Positions 1-12,393 of a stretch of DNA of 64,000 nucleotides are shown piece after piece. Under the pieces are notes generated by a model that worked only from the letters and a program-made list of their open reading frames with translations, was not told the origin of the DNA and ran no database searches. How positions within the stretch are numbered: position 1 is the stretch's first letter; each line of letters opens with the position of its first letter. A program made the translations under genes and the position numbers. The stretch lies in NCBI GenBank assembly GCA_965153355.1, contig OZ231127.1:52142001-52206000 (forward strand). The letters run 5' to 3'. The DNA is from Flaccisagitta enflata. Its lineage: Eukaryota > Chaetognatha > Sagittoidea > Aphragmophora.

Positions 1-296
1 AGACTTACCGTCTTACTCTGTCTGGTTGACTGGTATGTATTCCTTGTATTTTTTGTAATAGTCTATCTATCTGTCTCTCTGTGTGTCTGTCTCTGTCTAT
101 TGCGATTGATTCTCTCTTCGGATTTGACTTACCATGGCATCGTAGTCTCAGGCGCCTCCATGACTGTCGTGTCCTTCAGTTCCCCAATTGCTTTTTCCAG
201 ACTTACCGTCTTACACTGTCTGGTTGACTGGTATGTATTCCTTGTATTTTTTGTAATAGTCTGTCTTTCTGTCTCTCTGTGTGTCTGTCTCTGTCT
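1..296. repeat. 98-bp direct duplication, period 198 bp
   Basis: Bases 1-98 and 199-296 are nearly identical (starting AGACTTACCGTCTTA) and both run into GTCT/CT repeats. The first copy is cut by the window edge, so a longer tandem array upstream is possible. No coding content is supported. Confidence 0.85.
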
Positions 297-1246
<950 letters not shown>

Positions 1247-1690
1247 GCAATAGTCACAAAAGCATCAGATGGTCTGCGGTATCCGTTGCTCCTTGGTAAT
1301 TGTATCTTGGTTTGTGGTAGTACGTCTGGGTGCGTTCCTAGTCACAGTTAACCACATTTTTAACAGGCCGCTCATCCGCTCATTGCGCTCACTTGCTCCG
1401 CGGCGTTCCACTTTGCTATGCGCGCTTTGCTAGCTCACTCCATTCAAAGACTGGCTCGCTCACTTGTCTCATTACTTTGGGGGAAATTCATAAATATGTG
1501 CTCATGCTGATAATGCGATACATGGGAATGATCGCGTTTGTTGTCGTCACTTGAAACATGCCCATGCTGGGATTTGAGCTTTGTGGCTAGGATTAGTGCT
1601 TTGTGGCAGGGATTTAAAACTGGAAGCTGGGATTTGGGTATCGAGGCTGGGATTAAAACTTTAGGCTGGGATTTGAGCCTTGCAATGTTT
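1247..1690 (+). repeat. Degenerate family E copy
   Basis: The left end at about 1248 (ATAGTCACAAAAGCATCAG, then a GGTCTGCGGTATCC segment) matches the family E left end. At 1567-1690 there are about six decayed copies of the 20-bp GGCTGGGATTTGAG unit. Between them the GGCCCC hairpin is lost. A GC-rich GCTCACT-type repeat at 1365-1460 resembles, in reverse, the one at 13829-13950. Confidence 0.6.
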
Positions 1691-2139
1691 TAATCATGAA
1701 TTGCATAAAGCATACCAGCACAGCCAAAAACATCATGTAGATCAGACAATGGCAAGGAACCTACCGTAAAAAAGTTGTATTCCACAATTATTTTTTTGTT
1801 CAACGCAGATAACGAGAGGGCAGACCCAGCTGTATTTATCCTATTGATTTGTCTCTTACGCTGATTTGCGCCCATTACCGTTGTGTACCTAATTTTGACT
1901 CACGTATCTTGTTGATCTTCCTGCGGAATGGTGTCTGCCTAGTAATAGTTGTAATAGGGTGAGCTGTCAGCTGAGTCAACCTAACGAAAGGCGCGGTGAC
2001 AGTTAATCAAAATGTCGTCGTTTCTCTGTTGCGCTGACACAAATTCGATTTCCGACATCAATTTATTTCCTTGATTTCCGGATCGCTATTTTGCCCTACT
2101 TTCTTTTGTAGATGCGACATCGCCTTTTGTACAGTATGA
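1691..2139. other. Unique sequence, nothing recognised
   Basis: No repeat, gene or RNA recognised. Confidence 0.5.
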
Positions 2140-2712
2140 TTTTTTTGGAATGCAACATAAGAAACCTATATATCTGCGCTCCTGAGCATCGTAGCAAGAT
2201 GGGGATTGCACCATTGGATAGAGCACGAAAAACTATTTTTTCTACGTTTTTTCAGATATCGTGATGCAATATGAAGTATCTCTACAACCAAGCCAGTAAA
2301 AACATTGACATCTTTAACATCTTGAAATTGGCTGTCTGATTCTCCTTTTAAAAAAGAAGAGGAAGATCAGTTGATCAAATAATTGGTGATCATGAGACCA
2401 ACTGAATCATAACACAAATATTTTCTAAAGTCTGTCCAGAAAATCACACGGAAGCCCCTTGATTGCTAATTATTTGATCAACTGAACCTCCTCATTCTTT
2501 TTGGAGGGAGAATTAGACAGTCAATTTCTTGATGTTAGAGATGTCAATCTTTTTAATGGCATTTTGGTAGACATATATCATGATGCATCATGATGTCAGA
2601 AAAAACATAAAAAAAATAGTTTTTCGTGCTCTATCCAATGGTGCAATCCGCATCTTGCTGCTATGCTCAGGAGCGGAGATATATAGGTTTCTTATGTTGC
2701 ATTCCAAAAAAA
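2140..2712. mobile_element. Foldback element with arms of about 250 bp
   Basis: The left end TTTTTTTGGAATGCAACAT at 2140 and the right end ATGTTGCATTCCAAAAAAA at 2712 are inverted copies. The arms stay complementary inward to about 2390 and 2468, leaving a short centre. Arms diverge by scattered substitutions and small indels. No transposase frame is present, so it is non-autonomous. No clear target-site duplication was identified. Confidence 0.8.
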
Positions 2713-3273
2713 GAGATTTTTTGCACGGGTGTGAGTTCATGCGTCATTCCGTCTCAATTACTTTTTGTAGTTTATTAAGAAACCCATAGGTTGGCGCGTG
2801 TGTATATGAGTAAATGTGTTTAGCGAGTACCTGCATAAGTCTGTATTTCTATGTGTCGGTGTATCTGAGCGACCTACAGAGAGCGTCTGAGAATGTGTCT
2901 GAGCACCTTTAACTTTGTGTCTAAAAATAGGAAAGGTGGGATGCCGCCTTAGCTTCTACAACTTGCAGGTAAGAGGTTAAGTTGTTTCTTCGGTGCTGTT
3001 TTTTTTTCTTTAACACGGTCGTTACGCCTGTTTCCTCGAGCATCATTTGTTACTTCCGATCTCCTTCATTCTTCCGGGACTAATTTCGCCCGCCACAAGT
3101 TTAATTCCATCTCTCCCGAAATCAAGGACGAGAAAGAAAATGGGTCAAGTCTCTGACAAATACTGCAACTTTTCGCGGTCTGAGACAATTATGAGCTTTG
3201 ATCCCGAAATCCCCGTTATCAGAGCAAAAGACAATTCTGTGGTGACACGGTAAAAGGAAAAGAGAGAGAAAAT

Positions 3274-3276
<3 letters not shown>
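2713..3276. other. Unique sequence, nothing recognised
   Basis: A small open frame at 3047-3253 has no recognisable features. Confidence 0.5.
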
Positions 3277-3332
<56 letters not shown>

Positions 3333-3341
3333 CAGACAGAC

Positions 3342-3375
<34 letters not shown>
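3277..3375. repeat. (GA)n followed by (CAGA)n
   Basis: About 45 bp of GA then about 50 bp of CAGA/GACA units. The GA to CAGA compound order recurs at 20584 and 61896. Confidence 0.95.
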
Positions 3376-3378
<3 letters not shown>

Positions 3379-3790
3379 GACAGAGAATGGAACATAAGAG
3401 TGATAATGGCTGACAAACAGAGAAAGACAAAGAGAGACAAACACAATGAAAGGAAGAGATACACAGATTGAGAAAAATCAGAGATCCATTGCACATGCAT
3501 CAAAACGCAGTGACATAGATTCAGCGATGGATGACACAGCAGCAACAATTGCTTTTTTCCCTTTTGCCTGATTTATGGATTTTTTTTTCGCTGTTTGCGG
3601 TTCAGCGATTTTTTCTCCTGATTTCGTTTTTTTTTTCCTTTTTCTTTTTTCTCGTTTTGGTGGATTTTGAGAGAGGATGAGTTATTTTGACGAGAAAAAA
3701 GCTCGGCCGAATTCCCCATAAAGAGTTCTCAGCGGCGGAAGTGATGGTCCTTGACTAATCACACCTCAAATCTCGCTCGAGCCTCTTTTT
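3376..3790. other. Unique sequence with T-runs
   Basis: T-rich tracts around 3550-3660; nothing else recognised. Confidence 0.5.
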
Positions 3791-3913
3791 AGGTGCGCCA
3801 ACGCACCTCTATAACCAGTCGTGTCGGTTGGTCAGTCGGTCTGTCGGTCTGTCGGTTGGTCACGCAAACCTTTGACGATCCACCCAGCTTACCTTTTGAC
3901 CTACTTGGCCTTG
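3791..3913 (+). mobile_element. Family H copy, GGTGCG subtype
   Basis: Starts after a T-run with AGGTGCG. The 5' hairpin is GGTGCG-CCAA-CGCACC, followed by CTCTATAA, a GGTC/GGTT tract and an end at GGCCTTG before TTTTC. The 3' half is decayed compared with the copies at 36933 and 52610. No protein is encoded. Confidence 0.75.
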
Positions 3914-4861
3914 TTTTCTTTTTTCTTTCCTTTGTACATCTTCGCAATTCTGCAAGTCAGTTGGTTGTAAGTCTGCTGGTCAGTTGGTTGTTTTTTTCAG
4001 TATGTAGATCCATTTGTCCGTCGGTTATACATTAACTTCATTGGTGTGTTCAAACAGCATGTCCATTGGTTTGTTCCTCCATCTCAAAGGCCTTGTCCCA
4101 CCGCACTCGGCTATTAGGGTAAACTACTTAAGCTTTAATGGCATAAATACCTTCGCAAGAACGCTGTGTTTGAAGTGCTTTTTACCATCACTTCCCCTCT
4201 TTATACGCACGCGAGTCTGGTACTCGTGGATTAGGCCTTAGCCTACGTGCGAAATCTATCGATCAATAACGGGTCTGTAAGTAAGTCTGTCTTTCCCTCC
4301 ATCCGTCCATCACGTTTATTTGAATGAGAGTTACTGCGTATGCAAGCGGTTTTCACACTACCAACCCTTAACCTACCGTAACTACTACGATTGTTCTTGT
4401 TCCGTTGGCATTTCATTCGGGTGCCTTCAATTGAGGTTGGCCGATCAGTCGTCATTCGGTTAATGTCCAAAGATGTCCAATTGTTCGTTTCGCGCATTCC
4501 ACAACGATCAAAACGATCCCGCGATATACACGTCTATTTTCTCCCATCTAATTTTGCTTCAAATAATTTGAATGTCTAAAATTTTCTTGAGATTCGTTGA
4601 AGCGGGAATTACATGTTTTTGCAATCCTGCTCAACAACATAAAAACGTTCTGGAGTCCAAATTTCTTTCTTGACTGAATATTTTTCCATCACTCCTGTCC
4701 CTCCTGCTGCCAATGGCCGAGCTCGCTCTCATCAATTTGAACTCAAAGTTGGGCCAAATGGATGTTGACCCCTCCCCTTAGGACGACGACCTCTCGTAGC
4801 TTCAAGTCCCCGTTTGGTCATTGATCTAAATTGCAATGACCCAATTTTAAAACGCGAAGAG

Positions 4862-4865
<4 letters not shown>
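3914..4865. other. Unique sequence, nothing recognised
   Basis: Several short stop-free frames of 60-85 codons occur on both strands but none resembles a protein. Isolated GTCCGTC-like words are present. Confidence 0.5.
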
Positions 4866-4909
<44 letters not shown>

Positions 4910-5000
4910 GAGACAGTAAGAGACTGTAAGAGTGATAGACAGGGAGAGTGACAGAGACAGTGACAGTGACGGTGACAGAGACAGTGACCATGACATCGAA
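4866..5000. repeat. (GA)n then GACAGT-rich repeat
   Basis: About 40 bp of GA, then 95 bp of imperfect GAGACAGT/GACAGTGAC units. Confidence 0.9.
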
Positions 5001-5515
5001 CGAGACAAACAGACAGATAGAGCACGAGAGATCTATGTCCGCTCTTGTCTGTAAATTTTTGCCGACGTTTGGAATTATACGAAATGGAAGGGAAAGAGGG
5101 GGGGGGGGGGAGAGGGACTGCTTATCAATGTCGTTTTGGCGTATTACTTTGCCCTCAATTTCTAATCAGCGTTTGACCAAGACGAACTCGAGGAATGGCC
5201 GAAGATCCATCATTCAATTTAACAACCGTCCGCGCTATAAGACCTGGAATATGTAGGCATTTTCATATTAACGATTTACTTGCACCATTTTTCTTTATTT
5301 ATGCTTATGGTTGTCAAAAAACTTTTCACATTTCTCTTTATAGTCCTCAAATTCGTCAGTGTCTTCATTTCTAAATCGATATATGTCGTCGAGCCATGCC
5401 CTGACGCAGGACTCCTGAGTAGCCATCTAATTGCAGCATTGATACCCTACATCTGTAATCGTTTGCAACCGCCATCTTCACTTTTCATCAAAAACCTATA
5501 CTATACAGTGCTTTC
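5001..5515. other. Unique sequence, nothing recognised
   Basis: A G-run at 5099-5111 is the only notable feature. Confidence 0.5.
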
Positions 5516-5539
5516 TTGATCCAGGGTTCAATTGCCTAC

Positions 5540-6003
5540 CATCCTCATCCACTTCGATTTTCACTGGCCATCCTTCACTCACTTGCCCTAGCGCCCTCGT
5601 CAACCACCAACTCACCATGCAGCCACCAACTTTCATCTCCACTTAAGTCTTCACTGACCATCCTTCACTCACTTGCCCTAGCGCCCTCGTCAACCACCAA
5701 CTCACCATGCAGCCTCCAACTTTCATCTCCACTTAGGTCTTCACTGATCATCCTTCACTCACTTGCCATAGCGCCCTCGTCAACCACCAAGTCACCATGC
5801 AGCCGCCAACTTTCATCTCCACTTAGGTCTTCACTGATCATCCTTCACTCTCTTGCCATAGCGCCCTCGTCAACCACCAAGTCACCATGCAGCCGCCAAC
5901 TTTCATCCCCACTTAGGTCTTCACTGACCATCCTTCACTCACTTGCCCTTGCACCTTCGTCAGCCCCCAACTCACCATGCAGCCGCCAACTTTCATCTCC
6001 ATT
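5540..6003 (+). repeat. 90-bp minisatellite, about five copies
   Basis: The phrase TCCTTCACTCACTTGCCCTA recurs at exact 90-bp steps, with line-for-line similarity from about 5560 to 6003. The unit is 30 codons, so one plus-strand frame stays open from 5516 to 6295 (Ser/Pro/Leu-rich). Copies differ by a few substitutions each. Nothing outside the repeat supports a protein. Confidence 0.9.
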
Positions 6004-6319
6004 TCCTTCCATTTCCTTTCTGTCCACCTTTAAACCCAATCATCACCCACAATTTTTCATTCTACGTGGATCTGCTTTCCCCTTTCTGGTCCCTTTGATC
6101 GCTTCAATCTCTCTCCACATTCTACTATTTTTCCTCCTCTTTCTCCTTATACCTCTATGTGACTCCTTCCTTCCACCCTCACCAGCCACCCTCAATCCTC
6201 ACCATAAATTCGTCAGCGTTCATTTTCCAAGGGTCATTTCGGCCGTTAGTCACTGCCTCCTTTTATCAGGACCAGTTTCCTTTTCTAAATCATGACGCAT
6301 CGCTTCACACCGTATTTTT

Positions 6320-7985
6320 AATCGCGGAAAAGCGACTCTACACCTTGTAGTTTCGGTCGGTCGGTAGGTCGGTAGGTTCGCACTATGAGCCAGATCAGCC
6401 CAGCTAAAGAAAATTCCCATAACCAGCCTCTAACCACCCAGCAACCACCCCAAAAGGCTCAAACCGCCTTCACTATGAGCCAGATCAGCCCAGCTAAAGA
6501 AAATTCCCATAACCAGCCTCTAACCACCCAGCAACTACCCCAGCCTCTAACCACCCAGCAACCACCCCAAAAGGCTCAAACCGCCTTCACTATGAGCCAG
6601 ATCAGCCCAGCTAAAGAAAATTCCCATAACCAGCCTCTAACCACCCAGCAACCACCCCAAAAGGCTCAAACCGCCTTCACTATGAGCCAGATCAGCCCAG
6701 CTAAAGAAAATTCCCATAACCAGCCTCTAACCACCCAGCAACCACCCCAAAAGGCTCAAACCGCCTTCACTATGAGCCAGATCAGCCCAGCTAAAGAAAA
6801 TTCCCATAACCAGCCTCTAACCACCCAGCAACTACCCCAGCCTCTAACCACCCAGCAACCACCCCAAAAGGCTCAAACCGCCTTCACTATGAGCCAGATC
6901 AGCCCAGCTAAAGAAAATTCCCATAACCAGCCTCTAACCACCCAGCAACCACCCCAAAAGGCTCAAACCGCCTTCACTATGAGCCAGATCAGCCCAGCTA
7001 AAGAAAATTCCCATAACCAGCCTCTAACCACCCAGCAACCACCCCAAAAGGCTCAAACCGCCTTCACTATGAGCCAGATCAGCCCAGCTAAAGAAAATTC
7101 CCATAACCAGCCTCTAACCACCCAGCAACTACCCCAGCCTCTAACCACCCAGCAACCACCCCAAAAGGCTCAAACCGCCTTCACTATGAGCCAGATCAGC
7201 CCAGCTAAAGAAAATTCCCATAACCAGCCTCTAACCACCCAGCAACCACCCCAAAAGGCTCAAACCGCCTTCACTATGAGCCAGATCAGCCCAGCTAAAG
7301 AAAATTCCCATAACCAGCCTCTAACCACCCAGCAACCACCCCAAAAGGCTCAAACCGCCTTCACTATGAGCCAGATCAGCCCAGCTAAAGAAAATTCCCA
7401 TAACCAGCCTCTAACCACCCAGCAACTACCCCAGCCTCTAACCACCCAGCAACCACCCCAAAAGGCTCAAACCGCCTTCACTATGAGCCAGATCAGCCCA
7501 GCTAAAGAAAATTCCCATAACCAGCCTCTAACCACCCAGCAACCACCCCAAAAGGCTCAAACCGCCTTCACTATGAGCCAGATCAGCCCAGCTAAAGAAA
7601 ATTCCCATAACCAGCCTCTAACCACCCAGCAACCACCCCAAAAGGCTCAAACCGCCTTTACTATGAGCCAGATCAGCCCAGCTAAAGAAAATTCCCATAA
7701 CCAGCCTCTAACCACCCAGCAACTACCCCAGCCTCTAACCACCCAGCAACCACCCCAAAAGGCTCAAACCGCCTTCACTATGAGCCAGATCAGCCCAGCT
7801 AAAGAAAATTCCCATAACCAGCCTCTAACCACCCAGCAACCACCCCAAAAGGCTCAAACCGCCTTCACTGTGACCCAGATCGTTCGTTGGTCCGTCGGTC
7901 CGTCACATTTTTGAATTTCGAGCGGTTTCCGCAATACGGCTCCTGCCCAACCGTTCGCGACTGGATTGCCGTGTATCCGGACTTG
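6320..7985 (+). mobile_element. Family H copy with minisatellite cargo
   Basis: The left end at 6320 follows TTTTT and has the hairpin ATCGC-GGAAAA-GCGAT-type (GCGAC here), CTCTACA, and a GGTC tract at 6355-6378. The right part at 7880-7985 has GTTGGTCCGTCGGTCC, CTCCTGCCCAACCGTTCGCGAC, GCCGTGTATCCGGA and CTTG followed by T8. These match the two halves of the copies at 12233 and 54714. The intervening 1.5 kb replaces the middle of the tetranucleotide tract with a 297-bp higher-order repeat. Boundaries follow the shorter family members. Confidence 0.8.
6385..7914 (+). repeat. 297-bp higher-order repeat, open frame of 509 codons
   Basis: The array is exactly five copies of a short-long-short trio: 90-bp units (30 codons, MSQISPAKEN start, QKAQTAFT end) and 117-bp units that carry an extra LPQPLTTQQ. 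Ten short plus five long units give 495 codons, followed by 14 codons in family H sequence and a stop. All monomers are multiples of three, so an open first trio guarantees an open array. The copies are almost identical; I see one change (TTC to TTT near 7660). The predicted product is Gln/Pro/Thr-rich with no known domain, signal peptide or membrane segment. Translation is unproven. Recent amplification or an assembly artefact are both possible. Confidence 0.9.
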
Positions 7986-8396
7986 TTTTTTTTATTTGCT
8001 TTCTTGCCATATCGCTCTTAGGGACTGCTGAAAACGGGTGTCTGCCCATGCGTCCGTATGGAAATCCTCTTATAGTAAATGAAATTTATTGGTCCCTTGC
8101 CATCCGGTATTGCTGAGTTTAACTGAATATTCCTTTCTTTACATTTGACATTTCTGCGTTCACGACGATTGCTGTACCTATAAAATTGTCAACCAAAACT
8201 GTCATCACAACCACTCTGTAGTTTGGCCTCATTTTTTGGTCCATGTTCCCAACGACAAAGACGACTTTCAAAAGCAGACAAAAGATAAGGGCAGCATGGA
8301 TATAGATGAATTTAAAGGCACTGGGGTTTTCTTTAATTCAAATCTTGTCTGAATGACCTTGTAATTCTTTTTTTTTTTTCTTTGCATCTGCTTAAT
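7986..8396. other. Unique sequence, nothing recognised
   Basis: No repeat or gene recognised. Confidence 0.5.
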
Positions 8397-9125
<729 letters not shown>

Positions 9126-9200
<75 letters not shown>

Positions 9201-9313
9201 AAGGAAAAGAAGAGAGAAGAAGAAGAAAGAAGAAAGAAAGAAGAAAAGAAAGAAAGAAAGAAAGAGAAAGAAAGAAAGAAGAAAAAGAAAGAAGAAAGAA
9301 AGAAAGAAAGAAA

Positions 9314-9372
<59 letters not shown>
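9126..9372. repeat. (GA)n grading into (GAAA)n
   Basis: Pure GA to about 9195, then GAAA/GAAGAA units, an all-purine strand of about 250 bp. Confidence 0.97.
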
Positions 9373-9373
<1 letters not shown>

Positions 9374-9714
9374 TAGAAAAAAAATTAGAAAAGAGAAGCG
9401 AACAAAAAAAGGAGGATAGAAAACGAGAAAGTGACAGAAAACGAGAAAGTGACAGAAAGACAGACACAAAAGTCGCAAATACGAATATGAGTGAATTATG
9501 TTCTAGTTGGGAAATGGAAAAAAAAGATCATGAATAGGAGGAATAAAAAAAAACTCAGCATTTTGTTGGTGGAAATTTGATTTTCATAATTCGGAAATTT
9601 TCGAAGATTCCAAAACGACACTTTTTTCATTCCGGTTTTCCTTATTTCCAATTCCAATGCATATTTGAGTGCCTCCTCGGATCATCGCCTTTCCAGAGAA
9701 GGTATGGGGAAATA
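9373..9714. other. Unique sequence, nothing recognised
   Basis: A 17-bp duplication (ACGAGAAAGTGACAGAA) occurs at about 9423 and 9442. Confidence 0.5.
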
Positions 9715-10080
9715 AAAGAAGAAGAAGAAGAAGAAGAAGAAAAGAAGAAGAAGAAGAAGAAGAAGAAGAAGAAGAAGAAGAAGAAGAAGAAGAAGAAGAA
9801 GAAGAAGAAGAAGAAGAAGAGAAGACGAAAAAGAAGAAGAAAAAAAATAACAATAATAATAATAATCAAGAAGAAGAAGAAGAAGAAGAAGAAGAAGAAG
9901 AAGAAGAAGAAGAAGAAGAAGAAGAAGAAGAAGAAAGAAGAAGAAGAAGAAGAAGAAGAAGAAGAAAAAGAAGAAGAAAAAGAAGGAGAACAAAAAGAAG
10001 AAAAAGAAAAAGAAAAAGAAAAAGAAGGAGAAAAAAAGAAGAAAAAAAGAAAAAAAATAAGGAAAGGGGCAAAAGGAAGA
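9715..10080. repeat. (GAA)n trinucleotide tract
   Basis: About 360 bp of GAA with an AAT-rich interruption at 9845-9870 and a decaying GAAAAA-rich right end. Long polypurine GAA of this kind can form triplex DNA (known property of GAA repeats). Confidence 0.97.
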
Positions 10081-10404
10081 GAGAAGAGGAACTCCTTTTA
10101 GAGGAGTGAAGTAAAAATCTGTAAATCCAGCGTGTAAAATGTAAATCTCCTATGTGAAAACTAAATTATTCTCATGAATAAGCCTGCGCCCCCATCACGA
10201 GTTCGCGTTCCTTTTACAAAGTTACGAACCACACAAGCATAACAGATACAATCGAGAGAGACAAACACAATAAAACGCAAAATGATACTTAATCTTGTTG
10301 TAATGATAAATGTGAAACGAGATTCTCGGCGCAAAAGTTTGCGAGCTTTTCAGTTAAGATGAATACAACATCAGATTGTATTTCGTGTACGTTAATACTG
10401 CTTT
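10081..10404. other. Unique sequence, nothing recognised
   Basis: No repeat or gene recognised. Confidence 0.5.
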
Positions 10405-10487
10405 ATGCTAATGCTGTTTGGTATCACTTATTACCTTATGATATCATGCTAATGCTGTTTGGTATTACTTATTACCGTATGATATCA
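10405..10487. repeat. 41-bp tandem duplication
   Basis: Two near-identical 41-bp units beginning ATGCTAATGCTGTTTGGTAT lie directly against the left end of the TA-flanked element at 10490. Confidence 0.85.
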
Positions 10488-10489
10488 TA

Positions 10490-11082
10490 ACACCTCTCAC
10501 AAAATTAGGCGAACTGGGATCAGAACTTGTCCATAATTGCGTATTTTAAGTCCAAAACTGGAGTCCAGGTTAATGATAATTTCAAAACATGTTATCCCCA
10601 TGAGGGCTCCACAAAAAAAACTTCAACTCATGTCATCCAATAGCTGTAAATAACATCATCAAATGATATCATGCAAATTTCAGGTTTAGTTTAGCTTCAA
10701 ATTTGTCTCCAAAACCAATCTTTTTGACAAGGGGTTTCGATATTTTTTGAAGCTGCTACTGACAGTATCTTGGTACTATTGACTCATTTTGTCTGTTAGT
10801 GATACAAGAACCCAAAAATAGATGTTTTCTTGCTTTATTTTTGGTAAATTCTATGTTGTCTCATCATCAAAAGTTTCCTTGTCAAAATCAGTCCAAATCT
10901 TTCACTGGATTTTTGGCATAACCCTTTCCCAGAGCCACGCACTTTCCTGGGTACACAATTTTGCCCCGAGTTGCGAAAATACTATATTTTAGCTCCCTCT
11001 GTGTCAAATTTCAGCCCACTGAATGCATTATTTCTGTCAATTTTGATTATTTTGCCAGTTCGTTTAATTATGTGAGAGGTGT
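10490..11082 (-). mobile_element. Non-autonomous TA-flanked element (Tc1/mariner-type), 593 bp
   Basis: The ends are ACACCTCTCACA(A/T)AATTA..CGAACTGG inverted repeats of about 28 bp, with TA at 10488-10489 and 11083-11084. The interior shares a segment (AAATTTGACACAGAG in reverse at about 11000) with the element at 48070-48673, in opposite orientation. No transposase frame. TA target choice is the hallmark of Tc1/mariner elements; family assignment beyond that is inference. Confidence 0.8.
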
Positions 11083-11202
11083 TATGGCATTGTTTTTACT
11101 TTGATTCAAATACGTAATGCCTCTTGTCGAAAGGAAAAAAAAAGAAATGACGATTTTTACGTTGATGTGATATCATCCGTATTTTTAGAAAGAAACGTTT
11201 TT

Positions 11203-11500
11203 AGTCGCGTGCTACGCGACTCTATGAATCGCTATATTGGTCTTTTGGTCTTTTAGTCTTTTGGTCTTATGATTTTTTAGGGTTTTAGTTTTTTAGTCTT
11301 TTAGTCCATTAGTCCATTAGTCTCTTAGTCTTATAGTATTCTAGTCTTGTAGTCTTGTAGTCCTGTAGTCTTGTAGTCTTGTAGTCTTTTGGTCTTTTCG
11401 TTGGTCTTTTGGTCTCTTGGTCTTTTAGTCTTTTGGTCTTTTGGTCTTTTAGTCCTTTTGGTCTTTTAGTCTTTTGGTCTTTTGGACCGCCCGCGACTTG
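11203..11500 (+). mobile_element. Family H copy, GTCGCG subtype, with 8-bp repeat core
   Basis: The 5' hairpin is GTCGCG-TGCTA-CGCGAC followed by CTCTATGAATCG. The usual GTCC tract is replaced by about 250 bp of TTTTGGTC, TTTTAGTC and TTGTAGTC units. The 3' end CCGCCCGCGACTTG at 11500 again carries CGCGAC. The 3' hairpin is not evident, so the right boundary is uncertain. Confidence 0.6.
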
Positions 11501-11670
11501 TAAGGTGTGAGATATTCTTGCTCTCGATTGGGGGGCAGTGGCCACGGGGTTGAGCACAGAAGTGGTCACTTTCAAAAGTGGCCACTCAATTAGGAAGTTT
11601 CATTGGTCACTTGACTTACCAACACACGTGGGCACTTGACGTGGCCACGTCATGTGATCACTGCTGTTGT
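11501..11670 (-). repeat. Family G repeat (TGGCCAC-rich)
   Basis: Contains CACTGCCCCCCAATCGAGAG (read on the minus strand) and several GTGGCCAC/AGTGGCCAC words, as in 19190-19413. The copies are in opposite orientation. It directly abuts the family H copy ending at 11500. Confidence 0.6.
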
Positions 11671-11708
11671 TTAATCATGTCACCACTTCGGTCAACCACT
11701 TCTCCCTC

Positions 11709-11743
<35 letters not shown>

Positions 11744-11845
11744 CACCACCACCTCTTTGTTTGTTATCTGTCACATGCTTCTGGTCCTCATTCCTCTCGT
11801 TATTTTTGTTGTAATTTGACTTTTATTCTTCATCTTATTTTTTCT

Positions 11846-11970
11846 TCTTCTTCTTCTTCTTCTTCTTCTTCTTCTTCTTCTTCTTCTTCTTCTTCTTCTT
11901 CTTCTTCTTCTTCTTCCCCTTCTTCTCCTTCTCCTTCTCCTTCTCCTTCTTCTTTTTCTTCTTCTTCTTC
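11846..11970. repeat. (CTT)n trinucleotide tract
   Basis: About 125 bp of CTT with CTC interruptions on the right; a CCTCCT-rich stretch precedes it at 11700-11755. Confidence 0.95.
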
Positions 11971-12232
11971 TTCCTCTATGTTATAAACGCGGTTATCTGA
12001 CTAGAAACAAACCCTAACTTCAGAGACATGCTGAGTGCATAATCACGAACTTCTTAGCCCATTTCCAACTAAAGAATTCATTCTTGACGCCATTTAAAAG
12101 AAAATTCGAAGCTCTTTGATTTCCTCATGGATATCAAGTAGCTGTGAAAATTCTGAGTTGCATTGTTAAGAAAAACGTAGAGAAAAAAATTACTTGTTGG
12201 AAACAAAGCAGAAATTTGCCCGTTTGCTTTTT

Positions 12233-12393
12233 AGTTGCGGACACGCAACTCTATAAGAGGCTTTGTCCGTCGGTCCGTCCGTCTGTCCGTCCATCCGTCC
12301 AATGGTCCGTAATGATTGAGTCAAAAAGTGGGAAAACGCGCATTTCCGCTCCTGCCCAACCGTCCGCAACTGGTGGCCGTGTATCCGACCTTG
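12233..12393 (+). mobile_element. Family H copy, GTTGCG subtype
   Basis: A clean copy: T5, hairpin GTTGCG-GACA-CGCAAC, CTCTATAAGAGGC, GTCC/GTCT/ATCC tract at 12268-12312, ATGATTGAGTC, CTGCCCAACCGTCCGCAACT (GTCCGCAAC matches the 5' GTTGCGGAC in reverse complement), and 3' GGCCG-TGTATC-CGACC then TTGTT. Confidence 0.85.

Noticed and set aside
9577-10109. Lys/Glu-rich acidic or basic protein frames
   Set aside because: Translation of the (GAA)n tract; no supporting flanks.
12233-12393. Family H as a tRNA-derived SINE
   Set aside because: No box A/box B pair and no 3' poly-A or simple tail matching a partner LINE; ends are hairpins.
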